A stretch of 64,000 nt of DNA, from positions 4,318,173 through 4,382,172 of the forward strand of contig NZ_CP057483.1 in assembly GCF_013836145.1 (NCBI RefSeq). The letters run 5' to 3'. A model generated the notes under the pieces. That model was not told the origin of the DNA. It worked only from the letters and a program-made list of their open reading frames with translations, and did not search any database. Source of the stretch: Citrobacter sp. RHB25-C09. GTDB taxonomy: Bacteria; Pseudomonadota; Gammaproteobacteria; Enterobacterales; Enterobacteriaceae. The position numbers and the translations under genes were made by a program. Below are positions 22,299 through 32,539 of this stretch, piece after piece. Within the stretch, counting starts at the first letter, position 1. Each line of letters starts with the position of its first letter.

Positions 22299-23795
22299 AT
22301 GGCTCACCCACATTTATTAGCGGAAAGAATTTCCCGCCTGAGCAGTGCGCTGGAAAAGGGCCTTTACGAGCGAAGCCATGCCATTCGCCTTTGCCTGCTG
22401 GCAGCCCTTAGCGGTGAGAGTGTTTTCCTGCTTGGCCCTCCTGGGATCGCAAAAAGCCTCATCGCGCGGCGATTGAAGTTTGCCTTTCAGAATGCGCGGG
22501 CGTTCGAATATCTGATGACGCGTTTTTCCACCCCGGAAGAGGTCTTCGGACCGCTCTCTATTCAGGCGCTGAAAGATGAAGGTCGCTACGAGCGCTTAAC
22601 CGCCGGATATCTCCCGGAAGCGGAGATTGTTTTCTTAGATGAGATCTGGAAAGCAGGCCCGGCAATTCTTAACACCCTGCTGACGGCGATTAACGAACGC
22701 CACTTCCGCAACGGCGCACACGAAGAAAAAATTCCGATGCGCCTGCTGGTGGCAGCCTCTAACGAACTCCCCGAGGCGGACAGCAGCCTGGAGGCTTTAT
22801 ACGACCGCATGCTGATCCGTCTTTGGCTGGACAAAGTGCAGGACAAAGCCAACTTTCGCTCCATGCTCACCAGTCAACAGGACGAAAGCGAAAACCCGGT
22901 TCCCGCTGCGCTACAGGTCAGCGATGACGAGTATTACCAGTGGCAAAAAGAGATCGGCGCAATTCAGCTGCCCGATCACGTTTTTGAGCTGATTTTTACT
23001 TTGCGTCAGCAACTGGAAAATTTGCCAAACGCGCCCTACGTTTCGGACCGTCGCTGGAAAAAAGCGATACGTCTGTTACAGGCCAGCGCCTTCTTTAGCG
23101 GGCGTGACGCGGTTGCCCCCATTGACCTCATTCTGCTGAAAGACTGTTTATGGTACGACGCCCAAAGCCTGAACATGATGCAGCAACAGCTTGAAATATT
23201 GATGACCGGACACGCGTGGCAGCAGCAGGCACTGCTCACTCGACTCGGTGGAATTGTCCAACGCCGTATCCAGTTGCAGCAACAGCAAAGCGATAAAACG
23301 GCCTTTACAGTCATTCGACAGGGGGGAATGTTCAGCCGCCGCCCGCATTATGATCTTCCGGCCGATATCACCGCATCCACGCTTACTTTACTGCTGCAAA
23401 AGTCATTGAAATTGCATGATATGGAGGTAATTCATATTACTTTCGAACGCAGCGCGCTGGATCTCTGGCTGGCGAAAGGCGGTGAGATCCGTGGCAAGCT
23501 TAATGGGATCGGTTTTGCCCAGACGCTGAATCTGGAAGTCGATAGCGCTCAGCATCTGGTCGTTCGCGACGTCAGTCTTCAGGGGGCTCGCCTGGCGCTG
23601 CCCGGTTCGTCCGAAGAAGCCATGCCTGTTGAAATTAAGCAGCAACTGGAAGAGCTGGAAAACGACTGGCGTCAGCAGCACACCCGGTTTAGCGACCAGC
23701 AAAAATGTTTGTTTATCCATAGCGACTGGTTAGGTCGCATTGAAGCCAGCCTGCAGGATGTGGGAGAACAAATTCGCCAGGCGCAACAATGCTGA
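22299..23795 (+). CDS. ravA: MoxR-family AAA+ ATPase RavA
   Basis: The ATG at 22299 gives 498 residues starting MAHPHLLAERISRLSSALEK, the E. coli length. The N-terminal AAA+ module has Walker A GPPGIAKS and Walker B IVFLDEIWKAG. The C-terminal part contains the LARA domain, which in E. coli binds the lysine decarboxylase LdcI to form a cage-like complex. RavA works with ViaA, which starts 7 nt before the ravA stop. Both have been linked to respiratory complexes and aminoglycoside sensitivity. Confidence 0.96.
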   Translation: MAHPHLLAERISRLSSALEKGLYERSHAIRLCLLAALSGESVFLLGPPGIAKSLIARRLKFAFQNARAFEYLMTRFSTPEEVFGPLSIQALKDEGRYERLTAGYLPEAEIVFLDEIWKAGPAILNTLLTAINERHFRNGAHEEKIPMRLLVAASNELPEADSSLEALYDRMLIRLWLDKVQDKANFRSMLTSQQDESENPVPAALQVSDDEYYQWQKEIGAIQLPDHVFELIFTLRQQLENLPNAPYVSDRRWKKAIRLLQASAFFSGRDAVAPIDLILLKDCLWYDAQSLNMMQQQLEILMTGHAWQQQALLTRLGGIVQRRIQLQQQQSDKTAFTVIRQGGMFSRRPHYDLPADITASTLTLLLQKSLKLHDMEVIHITFERSALDLWLAKGGEIRGKLNGIGFAQTLNLEVDSAQHLVVRDVSLQGARLALPGSSEEAMPVEIKQQLEELENDWRQQHTRFSDQQKCLFIHSDWLGRIEASLQDVGEQIRQAQQC

Positions 23796-25240
23796 CACTC
23801 GATACGCTGAATGTGATGTTGGCCGTCAGCGAAGAGGGGATGATTGAAGAGATGATCCTCGCGCTGCTGGCCTCACCGCAGTTGGCGATTTTTTTTGAAA
23901 AATTTCCCCGACTTAAGACCGCCATTACAGACGATCTTCCCCGCTGGCGTGAAGCGCTACGCAGTCGTTTAAAAGATACGCACGTGCCGCCAGAACTGAC
24001 GGAAGAGGTGATGTGTTACCAGCAAAGCCAGCTCCTTTCGACCGCGCAGTTCATTGTCCAGCTTCCGCAAATATTAACGCTATTGCATCGACTGCATTCT
24101 CCTTATGCCGGGCAGGCGCAACAACTGGTCGACAGCAATGCGGTTTTTACCCCCGCCCTGCATACGCTTTTTTTGCAGCGCTGGCGTCTGAGTCTGGTGG
24201 TACAAGCCACCACGCTCAACCAGCAGTTGCTCGAAGAAGAACGTGAACAGTTATTGAGCGAAGTGCAGGAACGGATGACCCTGAGCGGCCAGTTGGATCC
24301 GGTACTGGCAGAAAACGACACAGCCGCAGGCCGTCTGTGGGATATGAGCGCAGGCCAAATCAGACGCGGCGATTACCAGTTGATCGTGAAGTACGGTGAT
24401 TTTCTGACTGAACAACCTGAGCTAAAACGTCTGGCGGAACAGTTAGGACGTTCCAGAGAAGCGAAGTCGGTACCGCGTAAAGATGCGCCAATGGAAACCT
24501 TCCGCACATTAGTTCGTGAGCCTGCAACGGTTCCTGAGCAAGTTGACGGCATTCAACAAAGTGACGACATTCTGCGCCTGTTACCGCCTGAACTGGCCAC
24601 ACTCGGCATCACCGAACTGGAATATGAGTTTTATCGTCGTCTGGTAGAAAAACAGCTTTTGACCTATCGCCTGCACGGAGAAGCCTGGCGTGAAAAGGTG
24701 ACCGAACGCCCGGTGGTTCACCAGGATTTCGACGAACAGCCGCGCGGACCGTTTATCGTCTGTGTGGACACGTCAGGTTCAATGGGCGGCTTTAATGAAC
24801 AGTGTGCGAAAGCGTTTTGCCTTGCGCTGATGCGTATCGCCCTCGCAGATAACCGTCGCTGTTTTATTATGCTTTTTTCCACTGAAGTGGTGCGTTATGA
24901 GCTATCCGGGCCGGAAGGTATCGAACAGGCAATCCGTTTCTTAAGCCAGCGTTTTCGCGGGGGCACGGATATTGCCAGCTGTTTTCGCGCTATTATTGAG
25001 CGAATGCAGGGACGAGAATGGTTTGATGCTGATGCGGTGGTGATATCAGATTTTATCGCTCAGCGCCTGCCGGATGACGTGGTCAGTAAGGTGGGGGAGT
25101 TGCAGCGGGTACATCAGCATCGCTTTCACGCGGTAGCGATGTCCGCGCATGGCAAACCCGGCATAATGCGCATTTTCGATCATATCTGGCGCTTTGATAC
25201 CGGGATGCGAAGCCGCCTGCTGAGACGCTGGCGGCGATAA
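23789..25240 (+). CDS. viaA: VWA-domain partner protein ViaA
   Basis: This 483-residue protein starts MLTLDTLNVMLAVSEEGMIE and ends MRSRLLRRWRR. A C-terminal von Willebrand A domain carries the metal-ion-dependent adhesion motif DTSGSMGG (about residues 328-335). Its ATG overlaps the end of ravA by 7 nt, implying coupled translation. In E. coli ViaA stimulates RavA ATPase activity and binds membrane lipids. Confidence 0.96.
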   Translation: MLTLDTLNVMLAVSEEGMIEEMILALLASPQLAIFFEKFPRLKTAITDDLPRWREALRSRLKDTHVPPELTEEVMCYQQSQLLSTAQFIVQLPQILTLLHRLHSPYAGQAQQLVDSNAVFTPALHTLFLQRWRLSLVVQATTLNQQLLEEEREQLLSEVQERMTLSGQLDPVLAENDTAAGRLWDMSAGQIRRGDYQLIVKYGDFLTEQPELKRLAEQLGRSREAKSVPRKDAPMETFRTLVREPATVPEQVDGIQQSDDILRLLPPELATLGITELEYEFYRRLVEKQLLTYRLHGEAWREKVTERPVVHQDFDEQPRGPFIVCVDTSGSMGGFNEQCAKAFCLALMRIALADNRRCFIMLFSTEVVRYELSGPEGIEQAIRFLSQRFRGGTDIASCFRAIIERMQGREWFDADAVVISDFIAQRLPDDVVSKVGELQRVHQHRFHAVAMSAHGKPGIMRIFDHIWRFDTGMRSRLLRRWRR

Positions 25241-25245
25241 GAGAA

Positions 25246-26238
25246 TTACAGCAGCGACGCGACGCTTTCACGAACCTGAGCAGGCCATACGCCGCACTGA
25301 ACCTGACCAATGTGCGGCAGTTGCAGCAGCAGCATGGTCAAACGAGACTGGCCGATGCCGCCGCCGATGGTCTGCGGCATTTCGCCGCGCAGCAGCGCCT
25401 GGTGCCATTCGAGGCTCAGACGATCTTCATCGCCGGTCAGCGCAAGCTGGTATTTCAGCGCATCAGCATCGACACGAATCCCCATTGAAGAGAGCTCAAA
25501 CGCATCTTCAAGTACCGGGTTCCACACCAGAATATCGCCGTTCAGACCCGCATAGCCCAGCTCGGAAGCGGAGCTCCAGTCATCATAATCCGGCGCACGA
25601 ACGTCATGGCGGTGACCATCGCTGAGCTTGCCGCCGATCCCAACCAGGAATACCGCGCCTAACTCTTTGGCGATCGCACGTTCACGCCCTTTTGCATCGA
25701 GATCTGGGTAACGAGACAGCAACTCCTGGCTATGAACAAAGTGGATCTGCGCTGGCAGGAACGGTGCCAGACCAAACTCTTTGCTGACAGCGGCTTCGGT
25801 GGCTTTAATGCCCGCCCAGATAGCCTCTACCGTGCTTTTCAGCGTGGAGAATTTACGTTCACCGTCGCCCATCACGCGCTCCCAGTCCCATTGATCAACG
25901 TAGACTGAATGGAGTGGAGAGAGGCGATCTTCGTCCGGACGAAGGGCTTTCATGTGCGTGTAGAGCCCTTCACCAGCGCTGAAGTCGTGTTGTCCCAGGG
26001 TTTGACGTTTCCACTTCGCCAGAGAATGCACCACTTCGAACTGGGCATCTGGCAGCGCTTTCACTTTTACCTGTACCGCTTTTTCACAGCCCGACAAGTT
26101 ATCTTGTGTGCCATCTCCAACACGGCTGAGGATCGGTGCCTGAACTTCGATCAGACCCAGACGCTCCTCTAACTGGCGAGAGAAGTGAGATTTCACGTAA
26201 CTAATTTGACGTTGTTTGGCGATGTAAGCGGTTTTCAT
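25246..26238 (-). CDS. asnA: Aspartate-ammonia ligase (asparagine synthetase A)
   Basis: This 330-residue class II aminoacyl-tRNA-synthetase-like enzyme makes asparagine from aspartate, ammonia and ATP. It starts MKTAYIAKQRQISYVKSHFS and contains GGGIGQSRLTMLLLQLPHIG, a motif 3 segment, near the C-terminus. It is convergent with viaA, only 5 nt apart, and divergent from its regulator asnC. Confidence 0.97.
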   Translation of the reverse strand: MKTAYIAKQRQISYVKSHFSRQLEERLGLIEVQAPILSRVGDGTQDNLSGCEKAVQVKVKALPDAQFEVVHSLAKWKRQTLGQHDFSAGEGLYTHMKALRPDEDRLSPLHSVYVDQWDWERVMGDGERKFSTLKSTVEAIWAGIKATEAAVSKEFGLAPFLPAQIHFVHSQELLSRYPDLDAKGRERAIAKELGAVFLVGIGGKLSDGHRHDVRAPDYDDWSSASELGYAGLNGDILVWNPVLEDAFELSSMGIRVDADALKYQLALTGDEDRLSLEWHQALLRGEMPQTIGGGIGQSRLTMLLLQLPHIGQVQCGVWPAQVRESVASLL

Positions 26239-26388
26239 TTTTTAACTCCTGCGTCCTGTTGCCTATGATTAAGCAACAGAATGAGGTCAATATTCAATAA
26301 TCCACAAACAAAAAGCCGTTGTTGATTTTGATTCGATAAAAATTACCGCTAAAATAGAACGAATCATTAATACACATAAGAAAAACCT

Positions 26389-26847
26389 ATGGAAAATTAT
26401 CAAATCGACAATCTGGACCGGGGCATTCTTGACGCCTTGATGGCCAATGCCCGCACCGCCTACGCAGAACTGGCTAAACAGTTTGGTGTCAGCCCCGGGA
26501 CCATTCACGTTCGCGTAGAAAAGATGAAACAGGCAGGCATCATCACTGGCGCCCGTATTGACGTCAGTCCGAAACAATTGGGTTATGACGTCGGCTGCTT
26601 TATCGGCATCATCCTTAAAAGTGCAAAGGACTATCCTTCCGCACTGGCCAGACTGGAAAGCCTTGATGAAGTCACCGAAGCGTATTACACCACCGGCCAT
26701 TACAGCATCTTTATTAAGGTCATGTGCAAGTCCATCGATGCACTCCAGCATGTACTTATCAACAAGATCCAAACAATTGATGAAATTCAGTCCACCGAGA
26801 CGTTGATCGTCTTGCAGAACCCGATCATGCGCACCATTAAGCCGTGA
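26389..26847 (+). CDS. asnC: Lrp/AsnC-family regulator of asnA
   Basis: This 152-residue regulator starts MENYQIDNLDRGILDALMAN. It has a helix-turn-helix (YAELAKQFGVSPGTIHVRV) and a RAM ligand-binding domain. In E. coli AsnC activates asnA when asparagine is scarce. The 150-bp divergent asnA/asnC intergenic region (26239-26388) would hold its binding site. The gene is upstream of mioC and oriC. Confidence 0.96.
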   Translation: MENYQIDNLDRGILDALMANARTAYAELAKQFGVSPGTIHVRVEKMKQAGIITGARIDVSPKQLGYDVGCFIGIILKSAKDYPSALARLESLDEVTEAYYTTGHYSIFIKVMCKSIDALQHVLINKIQTIDEIQSTETLIVLQNPIMRTIKP

Positions 26848-26858
26848 TCGGCTTTTTT
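26839..26858 (+). terminator. asnC terminator overlapping its stop codon
   Basis: AAGCCG TGAT CGGCTT followed by TTTT forms a hairpin whose loop contains the asnC stop codon TGA. It lies upstream of the mioC promoter and limits readthrough toward oriC. Confidence 0.8.
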
Positions 26859-26868
26859 AATCCCACAT

Positions 26869-26877
26869 TTTTCCACA
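26869..26877 (+). promoter_or_regulatory. DnaA box in the mioC promoter region
   Basis: TTTTCCACA differs by one base from the consensus DnaA box TTATCCACA. It sits about 60 bp upstream of mioC, where DnaA represses mioC transcription in E. coli. Confidence 0.65.
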
Positions 26878-26937
26878 GGTAGATCCCAGCTCACTCACAG
26901 CGTACAATGACTGCCTCTTTATATGAGCGAGCGATCA

Positions 26938-27381
26938 ATGGCTGACATTACTCTTATTAGCGGAAGCACCCTTGGTGGTGCTGAATATGTTGCAGAACAC
27001 CTGGCTGAAAAGCTGGAAGATGCCGGTTTTTCCACCGAAACCCTGCACGGTCCGCTGTTAGAGGATCTTTCCACCTCCGGGATCTGGCTGGTTATCAGCT
27101 CCACTCACGGCGCAGGCGATATTCCAGACAACCTTCTTCCTTTATATGAAGAGTTACAGGAACAGACTCCCGATCTGTCAGCGGTGCGTTTTGGTGCCAT
27201 CGGTATCGGTAGCCGCGAATATGACACATTCTGTGGCGCGATCGACAAGATTGAGTCTGAACTGAAGAATGCGGGAGCAAAACAGCTGGGCGAAACACTC
27301 AAGATCAACATCCTCGATCACGATATTCCGGAAGATCCGGCAGAGGTTTGGTTGGGATCCTGGATTAATTTACTCAAATAA
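26938..27381 (+). CDS. mioC: Flavodoxin-like protein MioC
   Basis: The ATG at 26938 gives 147 residues, MADITLISGSTLGGAEYVAE, equal in length to E. coli. The STLGGAEYVAE and SSTHGAGDIPDN segments bind the FMN phosphate and ring as in flavodoxins. MioC supports biotin synthase electron transfer in vitro. Its transcript enters oriC from the left, and its promoter carries a DnaA box, which is why the gene is known in replication control. Confidence 0.96.
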   Translation: MADITLISGSTLGGAEYVAEHLAEKLEDAGFSTETLHGPLLEDLSTSGIWLVISSTHGAGDIPDNLLPLYEELQEQTPDLSAVRFGAIGIGSREYDTFCGAIDKIESELKNAGAKQLGETLKINILDHDIPEDPAEVWLGSWINLLK

Positions 27382-27690
27382 GTGTAAAGATCGTGCGATC
27401 GAGTGTGGATAACTCTGTCAGAAACCTTGGATCAACCGGTAGTTATCCAAAGAACAACCCTTGCTCACTTTTTGAGTTGTGTATAACTACGCATTCTGAT
27501 CCCAGCTTATACTGACCAGGATCACCGATCATTCACAGCTAGTGATCCTTGCCAACGTATTGATCTTAAATGACGGATCCGGCTTATCCACAGCACATCG
27601 CGATCCTAATAAGAGATCACAATAGAACAGATCTCTAAATAAAAAGATCTTCTTTTTAATACCCAGGATCCCAGGACTTTCTCGATCGAC
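27382..27690. other. oriC: Chromosomal replication origin oriC
   Basis: The stretch between mioC and mnmG holds DnaA boxes R4 (TGTGGATAA, 27404-27412), R3 (TTATCCAAA, 27443-27451), R2 (TGTGTATAA, 27478-27486) and R1 (TTATCCACA, 27584-27592). It also holds three AT-rich 13-mers, R (27606-27618), M (27621-27633) and L (27637-27649). About fifteen GATC sites for Dam/SeqA are scattered through it. An IHF-like ATCAANNNNTTG on the minus strand lies between R2 and R1, near 27552-27563. The order is the E. coli one, in reverse orientation. Confidence 0.97.
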
Positions 27691-27700
27691 TAAAGTTGAG

Positions 27701-27706
27701 TAGAAT
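27701..27706 (+). promoter_or_regulatory. mnmG promoter -10 element
   Basis: TAGAAT precedes a GC-rich discriminator (CCACCGCCCGGGC), typical of a stringently controlled promoter. The -35 is weak (TTTCTC). Transcription from it, next to the AT-rich 13-mers, is known in E. coli to influence origin opening. Confidence 0.65.
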
Positions 27707-27759
27707 CCACCGCCCGGGCTTCAATCCATTTTCACACCGCGTTATGCGAGGCAATTACC

Positions 27760-29649
27760 ATGTTTTATCCGGATCCTTTCGACGTCATCATCATTGGCGG
27801 GGGTCATGCAGGCACTGAGGCCGCGATGGCCGCAGCGCGTATGGGTCAGCAGACCCTGCTTTTGACACACAATATCGACACGTTGGGGCAGATGAGCTGC
27901 AACCCGGCAATTGGCGGTATTGGCAAGGGACACCTGGTAAAAGAAGTGGATGCGCTTGGTGGGCTGATGGCAAGGGCGATCGATCAGGCGGGTATTCAGT
28001 TTAGGATACTAAACGCGAGCAAAGGTCCGGCGGTACGCGCCACTCGTGCTCAGGCAGATCGCGTGCTCTATCGTCAGGCAGTTCGCACCGCACTAGAGAA
28101 TCAACCAAACCTGATGATCTTCCAGCAGGCGGTTGAAGATCTGATTGTCGAGAACGATCGTGTCGTTGGCGCCGTGACCCAGATGGGACTTAAATTCCGT
28201 GCAAAAGCCGTTGTGCTGACCGTCGGAACATTCCTTGATGGCAAAATACATATCGGGCTGGACAACTACAGCGGTGGCCGTGCTGGCGATCCGCCGTCCA
28301 TTCCTCTTTCGCGCCGTCTGCGTGAACTGCCGCTGCGCGTCAGTCGCCTGAAAACCGGTACGCCGCCGCGTATTGATGCGCGCACTATCGATTTCAGCGT
28401 GCTGGCGCAACAGCATGGTGATAACCCAATGCCGGTCTTCTCGTTCATGGGCAATGCAGCGCAACATCCGCAGCAGGTGCCGTGTTACATCACACACACT
28501 AACGAGAAAACCCATGACGTGATCCGCAATAACCTCGATCGCAGCCCAATGTACGCTGGCGTTATCGAAGGGATCGGCCCACGTTATTGCCCGTCGATCG
28601 AAGACAAAGTCATGCGCTTTGCCGATCGTAACCAGCACCAGATCTTCCTGGAGCCAGAAGGGCTGACCTCCAACGAAATTTATCCGAACGGTATCTCCAC
28701 CAGCCTGCCATTCGATGTGCAGATGCAGATCGTTCGTTCCATGCAGGGGATGGAAAACGCGAAAATCGTCCGTCCGGGCTACGCCATTGAGTATGATTTC
28801 TTCGACCCGCGCGATCTCAAGCCGACGCTGGAGAGTAAATTTATTCAGGGTCTGTTCTTTGCCGGACAAATTAACGGCACCACGGGTTACGAAGAAGCGG
28901 CTGCGCAAGGTCTACTTGCCGGTCTGAACGCCGCCCGTCTTTCTGCGGACAAAGAGGGCTGGGCACCTGCTCGTTCTCAGGCTTACCTGGGCGTACTGGT
29001 GGATGACCTCTGCACGCTGGGCACCAAAGAGCCATACCGTATGTTTACTTCCCGTGCGGAATACCGCCTGATGCTGCGTGAAGACAACGCCGATCTGCGT
29101 CTGACGGAAATGGGCCGCGAACTGGGTCTGGTGGACGACGTGCGTTGGGCGCGCTTCAACGAGAAGCAGGAAAGCATCGAACGCGAACGTCAGCGCCTGA
29201 AATCCACCTGGGTTAACCCAATGGCTGAATCTGCTGCCGAAGTGAACGCTCACCTTTCTACGCCTCTCTCTCGTGAAGCCAGCGGTGAAGACCTGCTGCG
29301 TCGCCCTGATATGACCTACGCTCAGTTGACGGCGATGACGCCGTTTGCGCCTGCACTGGAAGACGTTCAGGCTGCTGAGCAGGTTGAAATCCAGGTGAAA
29401 TACGAAGGTTACATCGCGCGTCAGCAGGATGAGATCGAAAAACAGCTACGCAATGAAAATACGCTTTTGCCTGCGACGCTGGATTACCGCCAGGTTTCCG
29501 GTCTGTCTAACGAAGTGATCGCCAAGCTGAACGATCACAAGCCGGTTTCTATCGGTCAGGCATCGCGTATCTCTGGTGTGACGCCAGCGGCTATCTCTAT
29601 TCTGCTGGTGTGGCTGAAAAAACAGGGAATGCTGCGCCGTAGCGCTTAA
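27760..29649 (+). CDS. mnmG: tRNA uridine-5-carboxymethylaminomethyl modification enzyme, FAD subunit
   Basis: This 629-residue FAD-binding protein starts MFYPDPFDVIIIGGGHAGTE, with the GGGHAG dinucleotide motif. MnmG and MnmE together install the 5-carboxymethylaminomethyl group on wobble U34 of several tRNAs. Conserved segments include CNPAIGGIGKGHLVKE and the C-terminal region ending WLKKQGMLRRSA, which interacts with MnmE and tRNA. The partner mnmE is also in this window near 60 kb. It is followed by rsmG. Confidence 0.97.
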   Translation: MFYPDPFDVIIIGGGHAGTEAAMAAARMGQQTLLLTHNIDTLGQMSCNPAIGGIGKGHLVKEVDALGGLMARAIDQAGIQFRILNASKGPAVRATRAQADRVLYRQAVRTALENQPNLMIFQQAVEDLIVENDRVVGAVTQMGLKFRAKAVVLTVGTFLDGKIHIGLDNYSGGRAGDPPSIPLSRRLRELPLRVSRLKTGTPPRIDARTIDFSVLAQQHGDNPMPVFSFMGNAAQHPQQVPCYITHTNEKTHDVIRNNLDRSPMYAGVIEGIGPRYCPSIEDKVMRFADRNQHQIFLEPEGLTSNEIYPNGISTSLPFDVQMQIVRSMQGMENAKIVRPGYAIEYDFFDPRDLKPTLESKFIQGLFFAGQINGTTGYEEAAAQGLLAGLNAARLSADKEGWAPARSQAYLGVLVDDLCTLGTKEPYRMFTSRAEYRLMLREDNADLRLTEMGRELGLVDDVRWARFNEKQESIERERQRLKSTWVNPMAESAAEVNAHLSTPLSREASGEDLLRRPDMTYAQLTAMTPFAPALEDVQAAEQVEIQVKYEGYIARQQDEIEKQLRNENTLLPATLDYRQVSGLSNEVIAKLNDHKPVSIGQASRISGVTPAAISILLVWLKKQGMLRRSA

Positions 29650-29698
29650 AGACAGTTTTGGCGGGGGCACTTTGCTTTCCCGCCCGACAATTTCGTCG

Positions 29699-29727
29699 GC
29701 CGGATAAGGCGAAGCCGCCATCCGGCA
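29699..29727. repeat. REP palindrome between mnmG and rsmG
   Basis: GCCGGATAAGGCG and CGCCATCCGGC form the typical imperfect palindrome of enterobacterial REP elements. Just before it, GGCGGG and CCCGCC (about 29660-29684) could form another hairpin. Confidence 0.85.
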
Positions 29728-29749
29728 AGGATAACTACAGGTAATCACC

Positions 29750-30367
29750 GTGCTTAACAAACTCAATCGTCTGCTGGATGAAGCGGGCATTTCTCTTACC
29801 GATCACCAGAAAAATCAGCTGATTGCGTATGTTGAAATGCTGCATAAATGGAATAAAGCGTACAACCTGACGTCTGTGCGGGAACCTGGTGAAATGCTGG
29901 TGCGTCATATCCTCGACAGCATCGTTGTTGCCCCTCATTTGCAGGGCGATCGTTTTATCGACGTGGGGACAGGACCTGGGTTACCGGGGATACCGTTATC
30001 TATCGTGCGTCCAGAGTCGCATTTCACCCTGCTGGACAGCCTGGGCAAGCGTGTTCGGTTCCTTCGTCAGGTTCAGCACGAGTTGAAACTGGATAATATT
30101 ACGCCGGTGCAGAGTCGCGTCGAAGAGTTTCCTGCGGAGCCACCGTTTGATGGCGTTATCAGCCGGGCATTTGCCTCGTTGAACGACATGGTAGGCTGGT
30201 GTCACCACCTGCCTGGCGAGAATGGTCGTTTTTATGCGCTCAAAGGTCTGTTGCCGGAAGATGAAATTGCTACGCTCCCTGCTGCATTTTGCGTCGAGTC
30301 AGTGGTGAAACTGCGCGTTCCACAACTGGAAGGCGAGCGTCATCTGGTGGTCATTAAGCCAAACTGA
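29750..30367 (+). CDS. rsmG: 16S rRNA m7G527 methyltransferase
   Basis: This 205-residue SAM-dependent methyltransferase starts at a GTG and reads MLNKLNRLLDEAGISLTDHQ. It modifies G527 of 16S rRNA; loss gives low-level streptomycin resistance in E. coli. The SAM-binding motif is DVGTGPGLPGIPL. It ends HLVVIKPN, two residues shorter than the E. coli protein as I recall it. Confidence 0.96.
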   Translation: MLNKLNRLLDEAGISLTDHQKNQLIAYVEMLHKWNKAYNLTSVREPGEMLVRHILDSIVVAPHLQGDRFIDVGTGPGLPGIPLSIVRPESHFTLLDSLGKRVRFLRQVQHELKLDNITPVQSRVEEFPAEPPFDGVISRAFASLNDMVGWCHHLPGENGRFYALKGLLPEDEIATLPAAFCVESVVKLRVPQLEGERHLVVIKPN

Positions 30368-30989
30368 TATTAATTTTTATCAAAAATATTCGAGAAAAAT
30401 CGCAAACGAACTTGTTAAAAATCATTAGTCATTCAAGCGATATAGCTCGTTACACTTAACGCCATGTTTACTGTCTATTATCAACAGAGCAACGTGGCTT
30501 TTTTTGGTAAAAACAAAAAATAGTCAACCATGAAAATATCAGGCTGCTAAATATCGAGTCACAGAATCAAACTGGGCTGTTAAATTATTATTAAAAATGT
30601 CAATGGTGGGTTTTTGAGTTGTAAGTAAGCGTTTTTAAAACAGTGAGTGATTTTAGGCTTAAATATCAAAATGTTGATAAGGCATCATTTGCCAAGTAAA
30701 TAAACAGGGTCAGAGCGAAGATGCTCGTTCTGTGATCTGAAGCACGCTTTATAACCAGTGTTTTCGCGGTATTTGCAGTTTTGCATGATCGTTCACAGTT
30801 TGGCTAAAAGTGATAAATGTGGGCTGACGAAAATTATTTAAACATTTATTCACCTTTTGGCTACTTATTGTTTGAAATCACGAGGGCGCACCGTATAATT
30901 TGACCGCTTTTTGATGCTTGACTCCTGGCCTCAAAGAACGTTTTATACGACACGCGGCATACCTCGTAGGGAGCAGGAGTAAAAACGTG
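30368..30989 (+). promoter_or_regulatory. Long rsmG-atpI intergenic region with the atp promoter
   Basis: I see no gene in these 622 nt; most of it is A/T rich. A promoter near the right end has -35 TTGAAA (30872-30877) and -10 TATAAT (30894-30899) separated by 16 bp, about 90 bp upstream of atpI. It is the likely main atp operon promoter. The function of the other 500 nt is not evident; E. coli has an intergenic gap of similar size here. Confidence 0.8.
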
Positions 30990-31370
30990 ATGTCTGTGTC
31001 GCTCTTGAGTCGAAACGTTGCTCGTAAGCTTTTGCTCATTCAGTTTCTGGCAGTAGCAGCAAGTGGATTGCTGTTCGGCCTCAAAGACCCCTTCTGGGGC
31101 ACTTCCGCAATTTGCGGTGGTTTGGCAGTCTTTCTGCCAAACGTGTTGTTTATGATATTTGCCTGGCGTCACCAGGCGCATACACCTGCTAAAGGCCGAG
31201 TGGCCTGGACGTTCGCCTTCGGTGAAGCGTTGAAGGTGTTAGCGATGCTTGTTTTGCTGGTGGTGGCGCTGGCGGTTTTGAAGGCGGTTTTTTTGCCGCT
31301 CATCGTGACGTGGGTTTTGGTGCTGGTGGTTCAGATACTGGCGCCGGCTGTAATTAACAACAAAGGGTAA
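30990..31370 (+). CDS. atpI: ATP synthase accessory membrane protein AtpI
   Basis: The ATG at 30990 gives 126 residues starting MSVSLLSRNVARKLLLIQFL, with GGAG 14-17 nt and AGGAG 10-14 nt upstream. An in-frame GTG one codon earlier is an alternative. Four hydrophobic segments are visible. AtpI is not part of the finished enzyme; it helps assembly of the c-ring in some bacteria. It is first in the atp operon. Confidence 0.94.
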   Translation: MSVSLLSRNVARKLLLIQFLAVAASGLLFGLKDPFWGTSAICGGLAVFLPNVLFMIFAWRHQAHTPAKGRVAWTFAFGEALKVLAMLVLLVVALAVLKAVFLPLIVTWVLVLVVQILAPAVINNKG

Positions 31371-31378
31371 AAGGCATC

Positions 31379-32194
<816 letters not shown>

Positions 32195-32240
32195 TTTACC
32201 AACACTACTACGTTTTAACTGAAACAAACTGGAGACTGTC

Positions 32241-32480
<240 letters not shown>

Positions 32481-32539
32481 TAAGCGTTGCTTGAATTAAG
32501 AGCAATATCAGAACGTTAACTAGATAGAGGCATTGTGCT

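Noticed and set aside
26287..26772. 161-residue minus-strand ORF opposite asnC
   Set aside because: Antisense shadow of asnC extending into the asnA/asnC regulatory region.
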